Shown here: positions 46,014-56,987 of the stretch, piece after piece | How the letters are laid out: each line of letters starts with the position of its first letter | How positions within the stretch are numbered: position 1 is the stretch's first letter | DNA from: Actinoplanes oblitus | GTDB lineage: Bacteria; Actinomycetota; Actinomycetes; Mycobacteriales; Micromonosporaceae | Direction: 5' to 3' | DNA: 64,000 bases | Assembly (NCBI RefSeq): GCF_030252345.1 | Contig: NZ_CP126980.1 | Span: 519,501-583,500 of the forward strand | Notes under the pieces: generated by a model | The model's database searches: none | Seen by the model: the letters and a program-made list of their open reading frames with translations, nothing else | Told to the model about the DNA's origin: nothing | Made by a program: the position numbers and the translations under genes

Positions 46014-47177
46014 ATGCGTTACCACGTGCGGCTTGCCGCGCTCGGCATGACCCTGTTCAGCACGGCCTCCGTGGCCGCGTTCGCGTCGCCGGCGCAGGCG
46101 GCGTCGGCCGGTACGGCAGCCGTGGTCGAGACGAGCAAGGTGCAGTACAAGGCGGCCAAGGGCAAGCGGAACAAGGTCGTGGTGACCCGCTCGGGAAACA
46201 GCATCACGATCGACGACGTCGTGGCGATCACGCCGGGCCGGGGCTGCAAGAAGGTGGACCAGACCAAGGTCCGCTGCACCACGAGGACGGCGCCCACCCG
46301 GGTCCGGGTCTACACCTACGACCGCGGCGACTCGATCGTCAACAACACCGACGTGCGGATGACCGCGGCGAGTGGCACCGGCAACGACCGGGTCTACGGC
46401 GGGTCGCGGGGTGACCGGATCGCCGGCGACGACGGCGCCGACAAGCTCTACGGCCGCGGTGGCGACGACTACCTGAACGGCTGGGACGGCGACGACCTGG
46501 TCCGCGGCGGCGACGGCGCCGACAACATCGAGGACTCGAGCAGCAAGAACTCCGGCAACGACGTCATCCACGGCGACGGCGGCAGCGACCTCATCAACGG
46601 CGAGACCGGCAACGACAAGCTCTACGGCGAGGACGGGTCCGACCTGATCTTCGGCGGCCCAGGGCGGGACCGCATCGAGGGCGGCTACGGCCCGGACACC
46701 CTGCAGGGGGACGACTGTTACCGGGGCGCGGACTTCGGGCCCTGCGTGGCGTCGGACGTCCTGCTCGGTGGCCCTGACGTCGATCTCGTCGACTACAGCA
46801 CCAGCGACGAGCCGATCACTGTCGACCTGGACGGCGCGAGTCGCGACGACGGGCAGGCCGGCGAGCACGACACCGTCGGCGCCGACGTCGAGAACCTCAC
46901 CGGTGGCAACAAGAGCGACCGGCTCACCGGCAACAACGCCGCCAACGTCATCGGCGGACGCGGGGGGAACGACGTCATCCACGGCGGCGGGGGTGACGAC
47001 CAGTTGGAGGGGCTGGCCGGTCGCGACACCGTGTACGGCGACGCGGGTGACGACGTCCTGCTCGGCGGGGACGAGGGGCCGGCCGTCGCCGACCGGCTCG
47101 ACGGCGGCGTCAACGGCACCGCCGGCGACCGATGTGTGGCGACGGCACACGACACGCGGGTCAACTGCGAGCACTGA
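46014..47177 (+). CDS. Secreted RTX-like calcium-binding repeat protein
   Basis: The product has 387 residues. The signal peptide covers about residues 1-29 (AALGMTLFSTASVAAFASPA). A beta-rich segment of about 100 residues is followed by two blocks of Gly/Asp nonapeptide repeats of the hemolysin type (GDRIAGDDGADKLYGRGGDD, GNDKLYGEDGSDLIFGG, GGNDVIHGGGGDDQLEG), which bind calcium and fold outside the cell. The non-repeat insert (YSTSDEPITVDLDGASRDDG) is common in such proteins. No protease or lipase domain is present. ATG 46014 follows GGAGG. Confidence 0.9.
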   Translation: MRYHVRLAALGMTLFSTASVAAFASPAQAASAGTAAVVETSKVQYKAAKGKRNKVVVTRSGNSITIDDVVAITPGRGCKKVDQTKVRCTTRTAPTRVRVYTYDRGDSIVNNTDVRMTAASGTGNDRVYGGSRGDRIAGDDGADKLYGRGGDDYLNGWDGDDLVRGGDGADNIEDSSSKNSGNDVIHGDGGSDLINGETGNDKLYGEDGSDLIFGGPGRDRIEGGYGPDTLQGDDCYRGADFGPCVASDVLLGGPDVDLVDYSTSDEPITVDLDGASRDDGQAGEHDTVGADVENLTGGNKSDRLTGNNAANVIGGRGGNDVIHGGGGDDQLEGLAGRDTVYGDAGDDVLLGGDEGPAVADRLDGGVNGTAGDRCVATAHDTRVNCEH

Positions 47178-47185
47178 GCCGCTCG

Positions 47186-47785
47186 TCAGGCCTGCTCGCC
47201 CGGCACCGGATGCAGGGCGCAGGACCGGCCGGCCGGGGCCGGGACGAAGTAGTCGCTCTTCTTGAGGCGCTGTTCCGACTCCGGGTGCCGGCTCCGCTGC
47301 CGAGGGACCTTCAACATCCGCGGGATGTGCTTCGCGCAGTGGATGTAGGCCTCCTGCACCCGGGCGACCACCCACAGCCGCGCGCGGAGTCCGGGCGGCG
47401 TGCCCGGCCGCTCGTCCGGGTCCTCGACGATCTCCGCGGTGCCGTTCACGTGCAGGCCGATGACCTCCTGGAAGTCGATGAAGAGCAGCCCGACGTGACC
47501 GTTGTCGGTGATGTTCCCGAGGCTCGCCATCACCCCGTTGCCCCGGTACTCGGGCCAGCTGAGGTGTTCCTCGTCGAGCACCCGGACGAAGCCGGGCGGC
47601 CCGGCCCGGAAGGTGCTGTCGCAACGGCCGCTCGGGTCGGCGGTGGCCAGGAACATCATCTCCTGCCGGCCGATGAAGCGGCGCATCCGGTCGTTGAGGT
47701 GGTGCAGGGTCTGCCGCGCGGCGAAGGCGTCGGCGCGCTCCCGGGTGCCGAGTTGGTCCTGCAGCTGTCGTTCACCGTGGTTCAT
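47186..47785 (-). CDS. Pyridoxamine-phosphate-oxidase-like FMN-binding protein
   Basis: This 199-residue protein has the split-barrel flavin fold. FIGRQEMMFLATADPSGRCD, then RAGPPGFVRVLDEEHLSWPE and NGHVGLLFIDF, mark the FMN-binding core seen in PNPOx-like oxidoreductases. The substrate is unknown. A basic Arg-rich segment and two Cys near the C-terminus are additional. ATG 47785 follows GGGAGG. It is convergent with the RTX-like gene (8-base gap). Confidence 0.87.
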   Translation of the reverse strand: MNHGERQLQDQLGTRERADAFAARQTLHHLNDRMRRFIGRQEMMFLATADPSGRCDSTFRAGPPGFVRVLDEEHLSWPEYRGNGVMASLGNITDNGHVGLLFIDFQEVIGLHVNGTAEIVEDPDERPGTPPGLRARLWVVARVQEAYIHCAKHIPRMLKVPRQRSRHPESEQRLKKSDYFVPAPAGRSCALHPVPGEQA

Positions 47786-48342
47786 GATGGCCTCCCTGCC
47801 GCGCGGCTACCGACGCCCCGTTGCGCACGAGTGTCAGAGAGTAGTCATCTGATTGCATAGCGTTGCAACTTGCATCTAGCGACGTCTATTGTGGCTGATC
47901 CCACGCGCGGGCGACCGCATCTCCGCAGCGTCCGCCCCGGGTGGCCGGGCCCCGCGGCCCATGCCGTCGCGTCGATCGGGCGACTCACATGTCACCCGAA
48001 CGGGTGACACGTTCCGCCAATGCGGCTGACGTGGCCGAGGGAACTTCGCGGTCATTCGCCGGATTCGGCGGCGGGCGCTCCGGGCGTACGAAACACTGCC
48101 GCTACCTGGTTTGGCGCGTCGCGACGGGAACGTATCGTCACGCGCTGTATAGACAGCCGACAGGTAACAGTCCGTAATGGACAGACGGACGCCCCAGAGA
48201 GCGCCTCTTGAATGGTCGTTTAGGGGTGATTCGAGGCCGTCCTTCGTGGGCCGACCCCCTTTCCGTTACCTAATCGAGAAAGGAACGTCATCGTACGTAC
48301 CTACGCTCCGGCGCACTCACTTCCATCGGAGGACCTATTTCG
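47786..48342. promoter_or_regulatory. Long divergent intergenic region
   Basis: 557 bases without a convincing gene separate the flavin protein and the giant nuclease gene. A 20-base palindrome lies at 47990-48009. GGAGGACC at 48327 is the probable ribosome-binding region of the nuclease gene. Confidence 0.5.
47990..48009. promoter_or_regulatory. Perfect 9+9 palindrome, candidate operator
   Basis: TGTCACCCG and CGGGTGACA flank a two-base centre. No T run follows. It lies about 205 bases before the leftward flavin gene and 334 before the nuclease gene; the regulator is unknown. Confidence 0.65.
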
Positions 48343-51300
48343 ATGCGTCCATATCAACGCAGCGTGAGCGCGGCCGCGAGCCCACAGGCTCTTCGAGCCC
48401 TTGGCGCCGCGGCTCTCGCGACCGCGCTGACTCTTGGCTTCTCCGGGCCGGCCTTCGCGGCCGAGGCGGACATCCCGTTCATCAGCGAGATCCACTACGA
48501 CAACGTCGGCTCGGACAGCGGCGAGGCGATCGAGGTCCAGGCCCCGGTCGGATATGACCTGACCGGCTGGCAGGTCGTCCTGTACAACGGCACCGGTGGC
48601 GGCACTTACGGCACCGCGGCCACCCTGAGCGGCGCCGTTCCGGCGGCCGGCGTGGTCGTGCAGACCTACCCCACCGACGGCCTCCAGAACGGCGCCCCGG
48701 ACGGGGTGGCCCTGGTCAAGCCGGACGGCACGGTCGCCGAGTTCGTCAGCTACGAGGGCAGCTTCGCCGCCACCAGCGGCCCGGCCGCCGGCCAGACCAG
48801 CACCGACATCGGCGTGGCCGAGACCAGCAGCACCCCGGTCGGGTCGTCGCTGCAGAAGGTCAACGGCACCTGGCAGGCCCCGGCCACCAGCTCGTTCGGC
48901 ACGCTGAACGGCGGTGGGACCACCGAGCCGGAGCCGCAGCCGACCGGCTGCACCACCCCGGTCACCAACACCATCGCCGAGGTGCAGGGCCCGGGCGCCG
49001 CGTCGCCGCTGGCCGGCAGCAAGGTGACCGTCGAGGGCGTGGTCACCGCGGTGCACACCACCGGCGGGTTCAACGGCTTCTACCTGCAGACCGAGGGCAC
49101 CGGCGGAACCCACTCGGGCACCGCGTCGGACGCGGTCCTGGTCTACGGCAGCACCGCGAACCTGCCCGCCGTGAGCATCGGTGACAAGGCGCGGGTGACC
49201 GGCACGGTCACCGAGTTCAACGGGCTCACCGAGCTGACCCTGGGCGCCAAGAGCGACACCCAGGTCTGCGCCACCGGTGTGACCGTGCCGGCCGCCGTCC
49301 CGCTGAGCCTGCCGGCCGGCGACGCCGTGCGCGAGGCCGTCGAGGGCATGCTGGTCGCCCCGACCGGCAAGTACACGGTGTCGGACACCTACCCGGTGAA
49401 CAACTACGGCGAGCTGGTCCTGACCGCCGGCGACTCGGTGGCGAAGGTGCCGACCGACGTGGCCAAGCCGGGCAGCGACGAGGCCAAGAAGCTGAAGGCC
49501 GCGAACCGCGACGGCCGGATCCTGCTGGACGACGGCAAGACCACCAACCTGTCGACGGCGAACCTCGCGCCGCCGTACATCAGCAAGGACGCGCCGGTCC
49601 GGACCGGCGACACGGTCGCCTCGTTCGGGCCGCTGGTGCTCGACTACGCCTACGGCGACTGGCTGCTGGAGCCGACCACCCCGGTCGACGCCACCACCCC
49701 GGCCGCGAACCGGACCACCTTTACCGCGAGCAACCCGCGTACCGCCGCCCCGGCGGCCGTGGGCGGCGACATCAAGGTGGCCAGCTTCAACGTGCTGAAC
49801 TACTTCGTGCACTTCGGTGGCGACGCGCGTGGTGCCACCGACGCCGCGGCGCTGGCGAAGCAGCAGGCGAAGATCGTCTCGGCGATCTCCTCGCTGGACG
49901 CCGACGTGGTAGCCCTCATGGAGATCGAGAACTCGGTCCGGTTCGAGCCGAACGACCCCCAGCTGGCGCTGAAGACCCTGGTCGGCGCGCTGAACGAGCG
50001 GGACGGTGCGGGCACCTGGGACTACGTCCGCACCCCGGCCGAGCTGCCCGGCCCGGCCGAGCAGGACCTGATCACCACGGCCATCATCTTCAAGCCGGCC
50101 AAGGTCACGCCGAAGGGCGCGTCCCGGTCGCTGAGCGACGAGACCGTGTGGTCGAACGCCCGCGAGCCGATCGCGCAGACGTTCACCGCGGGCAGCATCG
50201 ACTTCACCGTGGTGGCCAACCACCTCAAGTCGAAGAGCGCCTCGGTGACGCCGACCGGTGACAATGTGGACGCCGGTGACGGGCAGGGCCCGTACAACGG
50301 CGACCGCAAGCGCCAGGCCGCGTCGCTGGTCGAGTTCGTCAAGGGCGTCGAGAAGGACAGCGGCACCGACAAGGTGATCCTGCTGGGTGACTTCAACTCG
50401 TACACCCAGGAGGACCCGATGCAGGTCCTCTACGGCGCCGGCTACACCGACGTGCACACCACCAAGGCGCCCGGCAAGTCGTCGTACGTCTTCGGTGGCG
50501 AGTCCGGTTCCCTGGACCACGCGCTGACCACGCCGTCGCTGACCGAGCGGGTCACCGGCGTCGACATCTGGAACATCAACTCGGTCGAGTCGTACGCCTA
50601 CCAGTACACCGGGTACGCGCCGTTCTACAGCGCCACCCCGTACCGGGCCAGCGACCACGACCCGGTGGTGATCGGCCTGGACACCGGCGCGCCCAAGCCG
50701 GTCGACCTGCAGCTGCTGAACATCAACGACTTCCACGGCCGGCTCGAGGCGCCGACCGCCGGCACCGGTGGCGCTGCCCAGCTCGTCGGCCTGGTCGACA
50801 AGCTGCGCGCGGAGAACCCGAACACCATCTGGAGCTCGGCCGGTGACAACATCGGCGCCTCCACCTTCATCTCGGCGATCGACAGCGACAACCCGACGAT
50901 CGACGCGCTGAACGCCGGTGGCCTGGCCGTCTCGGCGGCCGGCAACCACGAGTTCGACAAGGGCATCGCCGACCTGACCGGCCGGGTGCGGGACCGGGCC
51001 AAGTTCCCGTACCTGGGCGCCAACGTCTACCTCGACGGCAAGCGGGCGCTGCCGGCGTACTCGGTGCAGACCGTGAACGCCGTCAAGGTCGGATACATCG
51101 GTGTGGTCACCGAGCAGACCTCCACGCTGGTCAGCCCGGACGGCATCAAGAACGTCGAGTTCCACGACCCGGTGGCCGAGGCGAACGCCGTCGCGGCGCA
51201 GCTCTCCGACGGTGACGCGGCCAACGGGGAGGCGGACGTCCTCGTCCTGCTGGCCCACGAGGGCGCGGCGACCGAGAACATCACCACCGCCGACGCGCTC

Positions 51301-53127
51301 CAGAAGGACTCGGTCTTCGGGGACTTCACCAGGGTCAGCGCGGACATCGACGTGATCTTCAGCGGGCACACGCACCAGCCGTACGCCTTCGAGATCCCCG
51401 TCCCGGGCACCGGCAAGACCCGTCCGGTGCTCCAGGCCGAGGACTACGGCCTGCGCCTGGGCCGCGCGGTCGTCACCTACGACCCGGCGACCAAGTCGGT
51501 CACCGGCTCGACCGCCGAGCTGCTCGACGTCAAGGGCTACCCGGAGAACAGCACCGTCGCGGGCATCGTGGCCGCGGCCAAGACGACAGCTGCCGAGCTG
51601 GGCAAGCAGAAGCTCGGCTCGATCACGGCGGACATCAAGCGGGCGTACTCGGCGACCGGGTCCGAGGACCGCGGCGCCGAGTCGGTGATGGGCAACTTCA
51701 TCGCCGACGTGCAGCTCGACCAGACCAGCGACGCCGGTCGCGGCGGCGCGCAGATCGCCTTCATGAACCCGGGCGGCCTGCGCAACGACCTGCTCTACGG
51801 CACCGACGGGACGGTCACCTACTCGCAGGCATTCGCGGTACAGCCGTTCGCCAACGACGTGGTCACCCAGACCCTCACCGGTGCCCAGATCAAGCAGGTG
51901 CTCGAGGAGCAGTGGCAGCCGGCCGGGGCGTCCCGCCCGGTGCTGCACCTGGGCTCGTCCAAGGGCCTCACCTACTCCTACGACGTGAACCAGCCGCGCG
52001 GGTCGCGGATCATCGCGTCGTCGCTGAAGCTGAACGGGGTCACCCTGGACCCGAACGGCACGTACCGGGTGACGTCGAACTCCTTCCTGGCCGCCGGTGG
52101 CGACAACTTCACCACCCTGGGCAAGGGCACCAACCGGATCACCACCGGTGACAACGACCTGACCATGCTGGTCAACTACTTCGCCAAGCACTCCCCGATC
52201 ACCGCGGACGCCAAGCCGCGCAGCACCGCGGGTGTCTTCGACACCACGGCGCCGACCGGGACGTACGCGGTGAACGCGGCAGCGATCTGGCCGGGCCAGA
52301 CGGTGACTCTCACGCAGTCGGCGCTCTCCGACGACGTGACCGCGGCCGGGACGATCAAGCAGGTGGTGAGCTGGGGCGACGGCAGCGCGGCGGAGACGCT
52401 CGAGGCCGGTGCCACCAAGGCGGCTCACGCGTACGCCGCGGCCGGCAGCTACACGATCACGGTGGCGCTGACCGACGAGGCCGGCAACACCGCGACCGTC
52501 TCCGGCGGCACCGTGGTGGTGGCCGCCCAGACCGGCAAGTACACACTGGACAAGTGCCTGGCGTGGTCCGGCGAGACGGTCACCGTGCAGCCCAGCGGGG
52601 TCACCGGTGCCGACAGCTTCCGGGTCAACTGGGGTGACGGCACGGTCGGCGGCCTGACCCACGCGTACGCCAAGGGTGGCAGCTTCACCGTCACCGTGAC
52701 CCCGGTCAACGCGGCCGGCGCCGGTCAGACCGTCAAGGTCGGCTCGGTGCTGGTGGTCAAGGACATCATCGCCCCGGTGGCCGGTCTGACCCTGCCCCGG
52801 GACGCCGACCGGGCAGCCTCCTGGCAGCAGGTCAACGGCACTGTCGTCGACCTCGGCTCGGGTGTCGACACCGTCTCGGTGAAGCTGATCGAGCAGCGGT
52901 CCGGCAAGTGGTACTACTACGCGGCCGGTACCTGGACCGTCGCCTCCTCGGAGAAGGACGCGTCGGCTCGCGCCACGGCGGTGAACGCGCTGCTCGACCC
53001 GTTCTTCGGGTGGCACGCTGCGGTCTCCGGTGTCGACAAGGGCACGCTGAAGGTCTCCTGGTGGGCGACCGACAAGGCGGGCAACCAGTCGTTCGTCGCG
53101 ACCCACACACAGCGGATCACGAAGTAG
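48343..53127 (+). CDS. Secreted ExeM/NucH-type nuclease fused to 5'-nucleotidase
   Basis: The product has 1594 residues and is exported. The signal peptide is about residues 1-40 (AALATALTLGFSGPAFAAEA). A lamin-tail-like domain (about 45-190) and an OB-fold (about 205-310) precede an endonuclease/exonuclease/phosphatase domain at about 475-780 (KVASFNVLNYF, LMEIENS, LLGDFNSY, SDHDPVV). A UshA-type metallophosphatase follows (LLNINDFHGRLE near 793, GNHEFDKG near 867, FSGHTHQPY near 1008), then the 5'-nucleotidase C-terminal domain (MGNFIADVQLD, MNPGGLRNDL). Two PKD-like domains and a C-terminal beta domain end it. It should degrade extracellular DNA and strip phosphate from the nucleotides. 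Confidence 0.94.
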   Translation: MRPYQRSVSAAASPQALRALGAAALATALTLGFSGPAFAAEADIPFISEIHYDNVGSDSGEAIEVQAPVGYDLTGWQVVLYNGTGGGTYGTAATLSGAVPAAGVVVQTYPTDGLQNGAPDGVALVKPDGTVAEFVSYEGSFAATSGPAAGQTSTDIGVAETSSTPVGSSLQKVNGTWQAPATSSFGTLNGGGTTEPEPQPTGCTTPVTNTIAEVQGPGAASPLAGSKVTVEGVVTAVHTTGGFNGFYLQTEGTGGTHSGTASDAVLVYGSTANLPAVSIGDKARVTGTVTEFNGLTELTLGAKSDTQVCATGVTVPAAVPLSLPAGDAVREAVEGMLVAPTGKYTVSDTYPVNNYGELVLTAGDSVAKVPTDVAKPGSDEAKKLKAANRDGRILLDDGKTTNLSTANLAPPYISKDAPVRTGDTVASFGPLVLDYAYGDWLLEPTTPVDATTPAANRTTFTASNPRTAAPAAVGGDIKVASFNVLNYFVHFGGDARGATDAAALAKQQAKIVSAISSLDADVVALMEIENSVRFEPNDPQLALKTLVGALNERDGAGTWDYVRTPAELPGPAEQDLITTAIIFKPAKVTPKGASRSLSDETVWSNAREPIAQTFTAGSIDFTVVANHLKSKSASVTPTGDNVDAGDGQGPYNGDRKRQAASLVEFVKGVEKDSGTDKVILLGDFNSYTQEDPMQVLYGAGYTDVHTTKAPGKSSYVFGGESGSLDHALTTPSLTERVTGVDIWNINSVESYAYQYTGYAPFYSATPYRASDHDPVVIGLDTGAPKPVDLQLLNINDFHGRLEAPTAGTGGAAQLVGLVDKLRAENPNTIWSSAGDNIGASTFISAIDSDNPTIDALNAGGLAVSAAGNHEFDKGIADLTGRVRDRAKFPYLGANVYLDGKRALPAYSVQTVNAVKVGYIGVVTEQTSTLVSPDGIKNVEFHDPVAEANAVAAQLSDGDAANGEADVLVLLAHEGAATENITTADALQKDSVFGDFTRVSADIDVIFSGHTHQPYAFEIPVPGTGKTRPVLQAEDYGLRLGRAVVTYDPATKSVTGSTAELLDVKGYPENSTVAGIVAAAKTTAAELGKQKLGSITADIKRAYSATGSEDRGAESVMGNFIADVQLDQTSDAGRGGAQIAFMNPGGLRNDLLYGTDGTVTYSQAFAVQPFANDVVTQTLTGAQIKQVLEEQWQPAGASRPVLHLGSSKGLTYSYDVNQPRGSRIIASSLKLNGVTLDPNGTYRVTSNSFLAAGGDNFTTLGKGTNRITTGDNDLTMLVNYFAKHSPITADAKPRSTAGVFDTTAPTGTYAVNAAAIWPGQTVTLTQSALSDDVTAAGTIKQVVSWGDGSAAETLEAGATKAAHAYAAAGSYTITVALTDEAGNTATVSGGTVVVAAQTGKYTLDKCLAWSGETVTVQPSGVTGADSFRVNWGDGTVGGLTHAYAKGGSFTVTVTPVNAAGAGQTVKVGSVLVVKDIIAPVAGLTLPRDADRAASWQQVNGTVVDLGSGVDTVSVKLIEQRSGKWYYYAAGTWTVASSEKDASARATAVNALLDPFFGWHAAVSGVDKGTLKVSWWATDKAGNQSFVATHTQRITK

Positions 53128-53148
53128 TCCCGCTGTCGTAGTTCCGCC

Positions 53149-53181
53149 GGCAGCCCCCGTCGCGTCGCGGCGGGGGCTGCC
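53149..53181. terminator. Bidirectional terminator hairpin
   Basis: GGCAGCCCCCG and CGGGGGCTGCC form an 11-base stem, with CGC/GCG pairing inside the loop. It sits between the convergent nuclease and LysR genes and can serve both. Confidence 0.85.
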
Positions 53182-53193
53182 GTCATGTCGCGG

Positions 53194-54069
53194 TCAGCGG
53201 AAGGCCGCGTCGCAGTGACGCAGGAAGGCGGACAGCGCCGGACTTGCCCGGTCCTGCCAGACCAGCGCGAGCAGCGCCGCGATGCCGACCCCGTCGACCG
53301 GGATGCTGACCAGGTCCGGATGCGCGGCGGCAATCGACTCGCTGAGCACGGCGACCCCCAGGCCGCGGCGGGCCAGGCCGGCCACGGTGTCCGGCGAGGT
53401 GGCGACGAGCGCGACCGCCGGTCGCAGCCCGGTCACCCCGGCGAAGGCCCGATCCAGAACGTCCCGGATGCCGGTCCCTTCCGGCAGGCAGATTATTTCG
53501 TACGCGGTGAGCCCGGTGACAGTGACACTGCCCCGAGCAGCGAGTTCACTGCCTGGCGCGGTCAGCGCCACCAGACGCTCGCTCGCGATGATCCGGGAGG
53601 CGAGATGGTCGGGTGGCTCGCCGGCCAGCCCGGCCAGGGCGACGTCGAGGCTGCCGGCGCGCACCCCGGCGACCAGGTGATCCGAGTTCGCCTCGGCCAG
53701 CTCCAGCTCGATGCCGGGATGCTCACGGTGGAACCCGGCGAGCGCGTCGAACAGCGGCGCCACCTCGCAGCCGATCACCATCCCGATGGTCAGCCGGCCC
53801 CGGACCAGCCCCTTGACGTCGTCGATCGCGTCCCGCAGGTCCAGTGTCGAATCGAGTGCCGCCCGGGCGTGCCGCAGCGCCGCCGAGCCGGCCTCGGTCA
53901 GCCGGGCAACCCGGCCGCTGCGGTCGAAGAGCTCCGCGCCGAGCTCCTGCTCCAGCGCCTTGATCTGGGCACTCACCCCGGACTGGGTGATGTGCACCCG
54001 GGTCGCGGCCCGGGTGAAGCTGCCGGTCTCGGCGACCGCGACGAAGTACTCCAGCTGCCGCAGATCCAT
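53194..54069 (-). CDS. LysR-family transcriptional regulator
   Basis: The product has 291 residues. The N-terminal helix-turn-helix is classical: MDLRQLEYFVAVAETGSFTR, AATRVHITQSGVSAQIKALE. The co-inducer domain follows (GRLTIGMVIGCEVAPLFDAL). I chose ATG 54069 because it begins the conserved domain, although the frame extends to 54210. It is divergent from the SnoaL-like gene, 70 bases away, the usual arrangement for a LysR target. The ligand is unknown. Confidence 0.92.
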   Translation of the reverse strand: MDLRQLEYFVAVAETGSFTRAATRVHITQSGVSAQIKALEQELGAELFDRSGRVARLTEAGSAALRHARAALDSTLDLRDAIDDVKGLVRGRLTIGMVIGCEVAPLFDALAGFHREHPGIELELAEANSDHLVAGVRAGSLDVALAGLAGEPPDHLASRIIASERLVALTAPGSELAARGSVTVTGLTAYEIICLPEGTGIRDVLDRAFAGVTGLRPAVALVATSPDTVAGLARRGLGVAVLSESIAAAHPDLVSIPVDGVGIAALLALVWQDRASPALSAFLRHCDAAFR

Positions 54070-54139
54070 GAGTCCTGATTGTAGTAGGTATGAAAACCAT
54101 TCGTTGGACTTGTGGAGCCACGCGCGGCAAGGTGGAGTC

Positions 54140-54499
54140 ATGAGCGAACGAGAGAAGGCAATGCACCCGGAGGACTTGACCCGTTTGTTCGTCGAGCGCG
54201 CCAATGCCAAAGACGCCGAGGGCCTCGCGCTGCTGTATGAGGAGGACGCCGTGATGGCCTATCCGCCAGGCAGCGAGACCGTCGGCCGCGCCGCGATCCA
54301 GAAGCTGTGGGCGGAGCTCCTGCCGAAAATGCCGGCTTTCGAGCCCGAGACCCCGCTGCCCACGCTGATCAGCGGCGACCTGGCCCTCACCTCGACCCCG
54401 CCGAAAGACGGAGCCGGGGCGCGGGCACAGGTCGTCCGCCGTCAGCCCGACGGCTCCTGGTTGCGCGTGCTGGACCACCCGGAGCTGGGTCGGTCCTGA
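54140..54499 (+). CDS. SnoaL-like/DUF4440 small protein
   Basis: The product has 119 residues. It has a cystatin-like cone fold: LTRLFVERANAKDAEGLALL, EDAVMAYPPGSETVGRAAIQ, SWLRVLDHPEL. Members bind small hydrophobic ligands or act as isomerases. Here no catalytic residues can be assigned. GGTGGAG precedes ATG 54140. It is likely regulated by the divergent LysR gene. Confidence 0.82.
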   Translation: MSEREKAMHPEDLTRLFVERANAKDAEGLALLYEEDAVMAYPPGSETVGRAAIQKLWAELLPKMPAFEPETPLPTLISGDLALTSTPPKDGAGARAQVVRRQPDGSWLRVLDHPELGRS

Positions 54500-54501
54500 C
54501 C

Positions 54502-55748
<1,247 letters not shown>

Positions 55749-56987
55749 ATGAGCGATCTCCCCCGAGACTTCGACGTCGTCGTCTACGGCGCCACCGGCT
55801 TTGTCGGGGCACTGGTGGCGAAACACCTCGCCGGGCACGCGCCGGCCGGCACCCGCATCGCCCTGGCGGGGCGCTCCGCCGCGAAACTGGCGGACGTCAA
55901 GTCCCGGCTGAACGTCGACTGGCCGGTCCTGATCGCCGACGCCGCGGACGCCGAAGCGCTGGCCACGGTCGCCGCCCGCACACGCGTGGTCATCACGACG
56001 GTCGGGCCGTACGCCAAGTACGGGCGTCCGCTCGCGCACGCCTGCGCCGCCGCCGGCACCGACTACGTCGATCTGACCGGAGAAGTGCTGTTCGCCCGGG
56101 ACAGCATCGACGAGAACCACGAGCTCGCTCGCAGCACCGGTGCGCGGATCGTCCACTCCTGCGGCTTCGACTCCATTCCGTCCGATCTCGGCGTGCACGT
56201 GCTGCACCAGCGGGTCGAACAGGACGGCGCGGGCGAACTCACCGAGACCACGCTGGTGGTGACCAGCATGAGCGGCGGGTTCAGCGGCGGGACGATCGAC
56301 TCGATGCGCAACCAGGTCGACGTACTGAAAAAGGAGCCGTCGCTGCGCAAGGTGGCCGGCAGTCCCTACTCGCTGAGCCCGGACCGGCACGCCGAGCCGA
56401 AGCTGGGCCGGCAGAGCGACATGGACACGATCCCCGCCTCCGAGGTGCACCCGAAACTGCGGGGCCGGCTCGCCCCGTTCGTGATGGCCTCCTACAACAC
56501 CCGGGTGGTGCGGCGGACCAACGCGCTGCGCGGCTGGGCGTACGGTCGCGGTTTCAGATATCGCGAGGCGATGAGCGTCGGCGCCTCGCCGCTCTCCCCG
56601 CTCCTGGCCATCGGCACCAAGCTCGGCCTGGGCGCCCTGGTCGCCGGCCTCGCGGTGCCGCCCACCCGCTACCTGCTGGACCGCGTCCTGCCCAAGCCCG
56701 GCGAGGGCCCGAGCGAGAAGGTCCAGCAGAACGGGCACTTCACCATGGACATCTTCACCACGACGACCACCGGCGCCCGGTACACGGCCCGGGTCCGCGC
56801 CAAGGGCGACCCCGGTTACGCCGCGACAGCGGTCATGCTCGGCGAGTCCGCGCTGGCCCTGGTCCTGGACCGGGACGCCCTCCCGCCGTCGGAGGGCGGC
56901 GTCCTCACCCCGGCGACGGCCATCGGCGACGCCCTGGTGAACCGGCTCCGGGCGGCTGGCTTCGAGATCACCGCTCGCAAGGTGTAG
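55749..56987 (+). CDS. Saccharopine-dehydrogenase-like / trans-acting enoyl reductase family
   Basis: The product has 412 residues. The N-terminal Rossmann fold is clear: DVVVYGATGFVGALVAKHLA (GxxGxxG), then ALAGRSAAKLADVKSRL. The conserved GPYAKYGRPLAHACAAAGTD, YVDLTGE and CGFDSIPSDLGV match the actinobacterial group that includes the mycobacterial trans-acting enoyl reductase Rv2953. It probably reduces a lipid or polyketide intermediate with NADPH, but no polyketide genes are nearby. Confidence 0.9.
   Translation: MSDLPRDFDVVVYGATGFVGALVAKHLAGHAPAGTRIALAGRSAAKLADVKSRLNVDWPVLIADAADAEALATVAARTRVVITTVGPYAKYGRPLAHACAAAGTDYVDLTGEVLFARDSIDENHELARSTGARIVHSCGFDSIPSDLGVHVLHQRVEQDGAGELTETTLVVTSMSGGFSGGTIDSMRNQVDVLKKEPSLRKVAGSPYSLSPDRHAEPKLGRQSDMDTIPASEVHPKLRGRLAPFVMASYNTRVVRRTNALRGWAYGRGFRYREAMSVGASPLSPLLAIGTKLGLGALVAGLAVPPTRYLLDRVLPKPGEGPSEKVQQNGHFTMDIFTTTTTGARYTARVRAKGDPGYAATAVMLGESALALVLDRDALPPSEGGVLTPATAIGDALVNRLRAAGFEITARKV

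Noticed and set aside
48301..53106. A 1601-codon open frame on the minus strand opposite the nuclease gene
   Set aside because: It is a shadow produced by GC-rich codon bias; the translation is Arg/Gly/Val-rich with no motifs, and the plus strand has clear domains.
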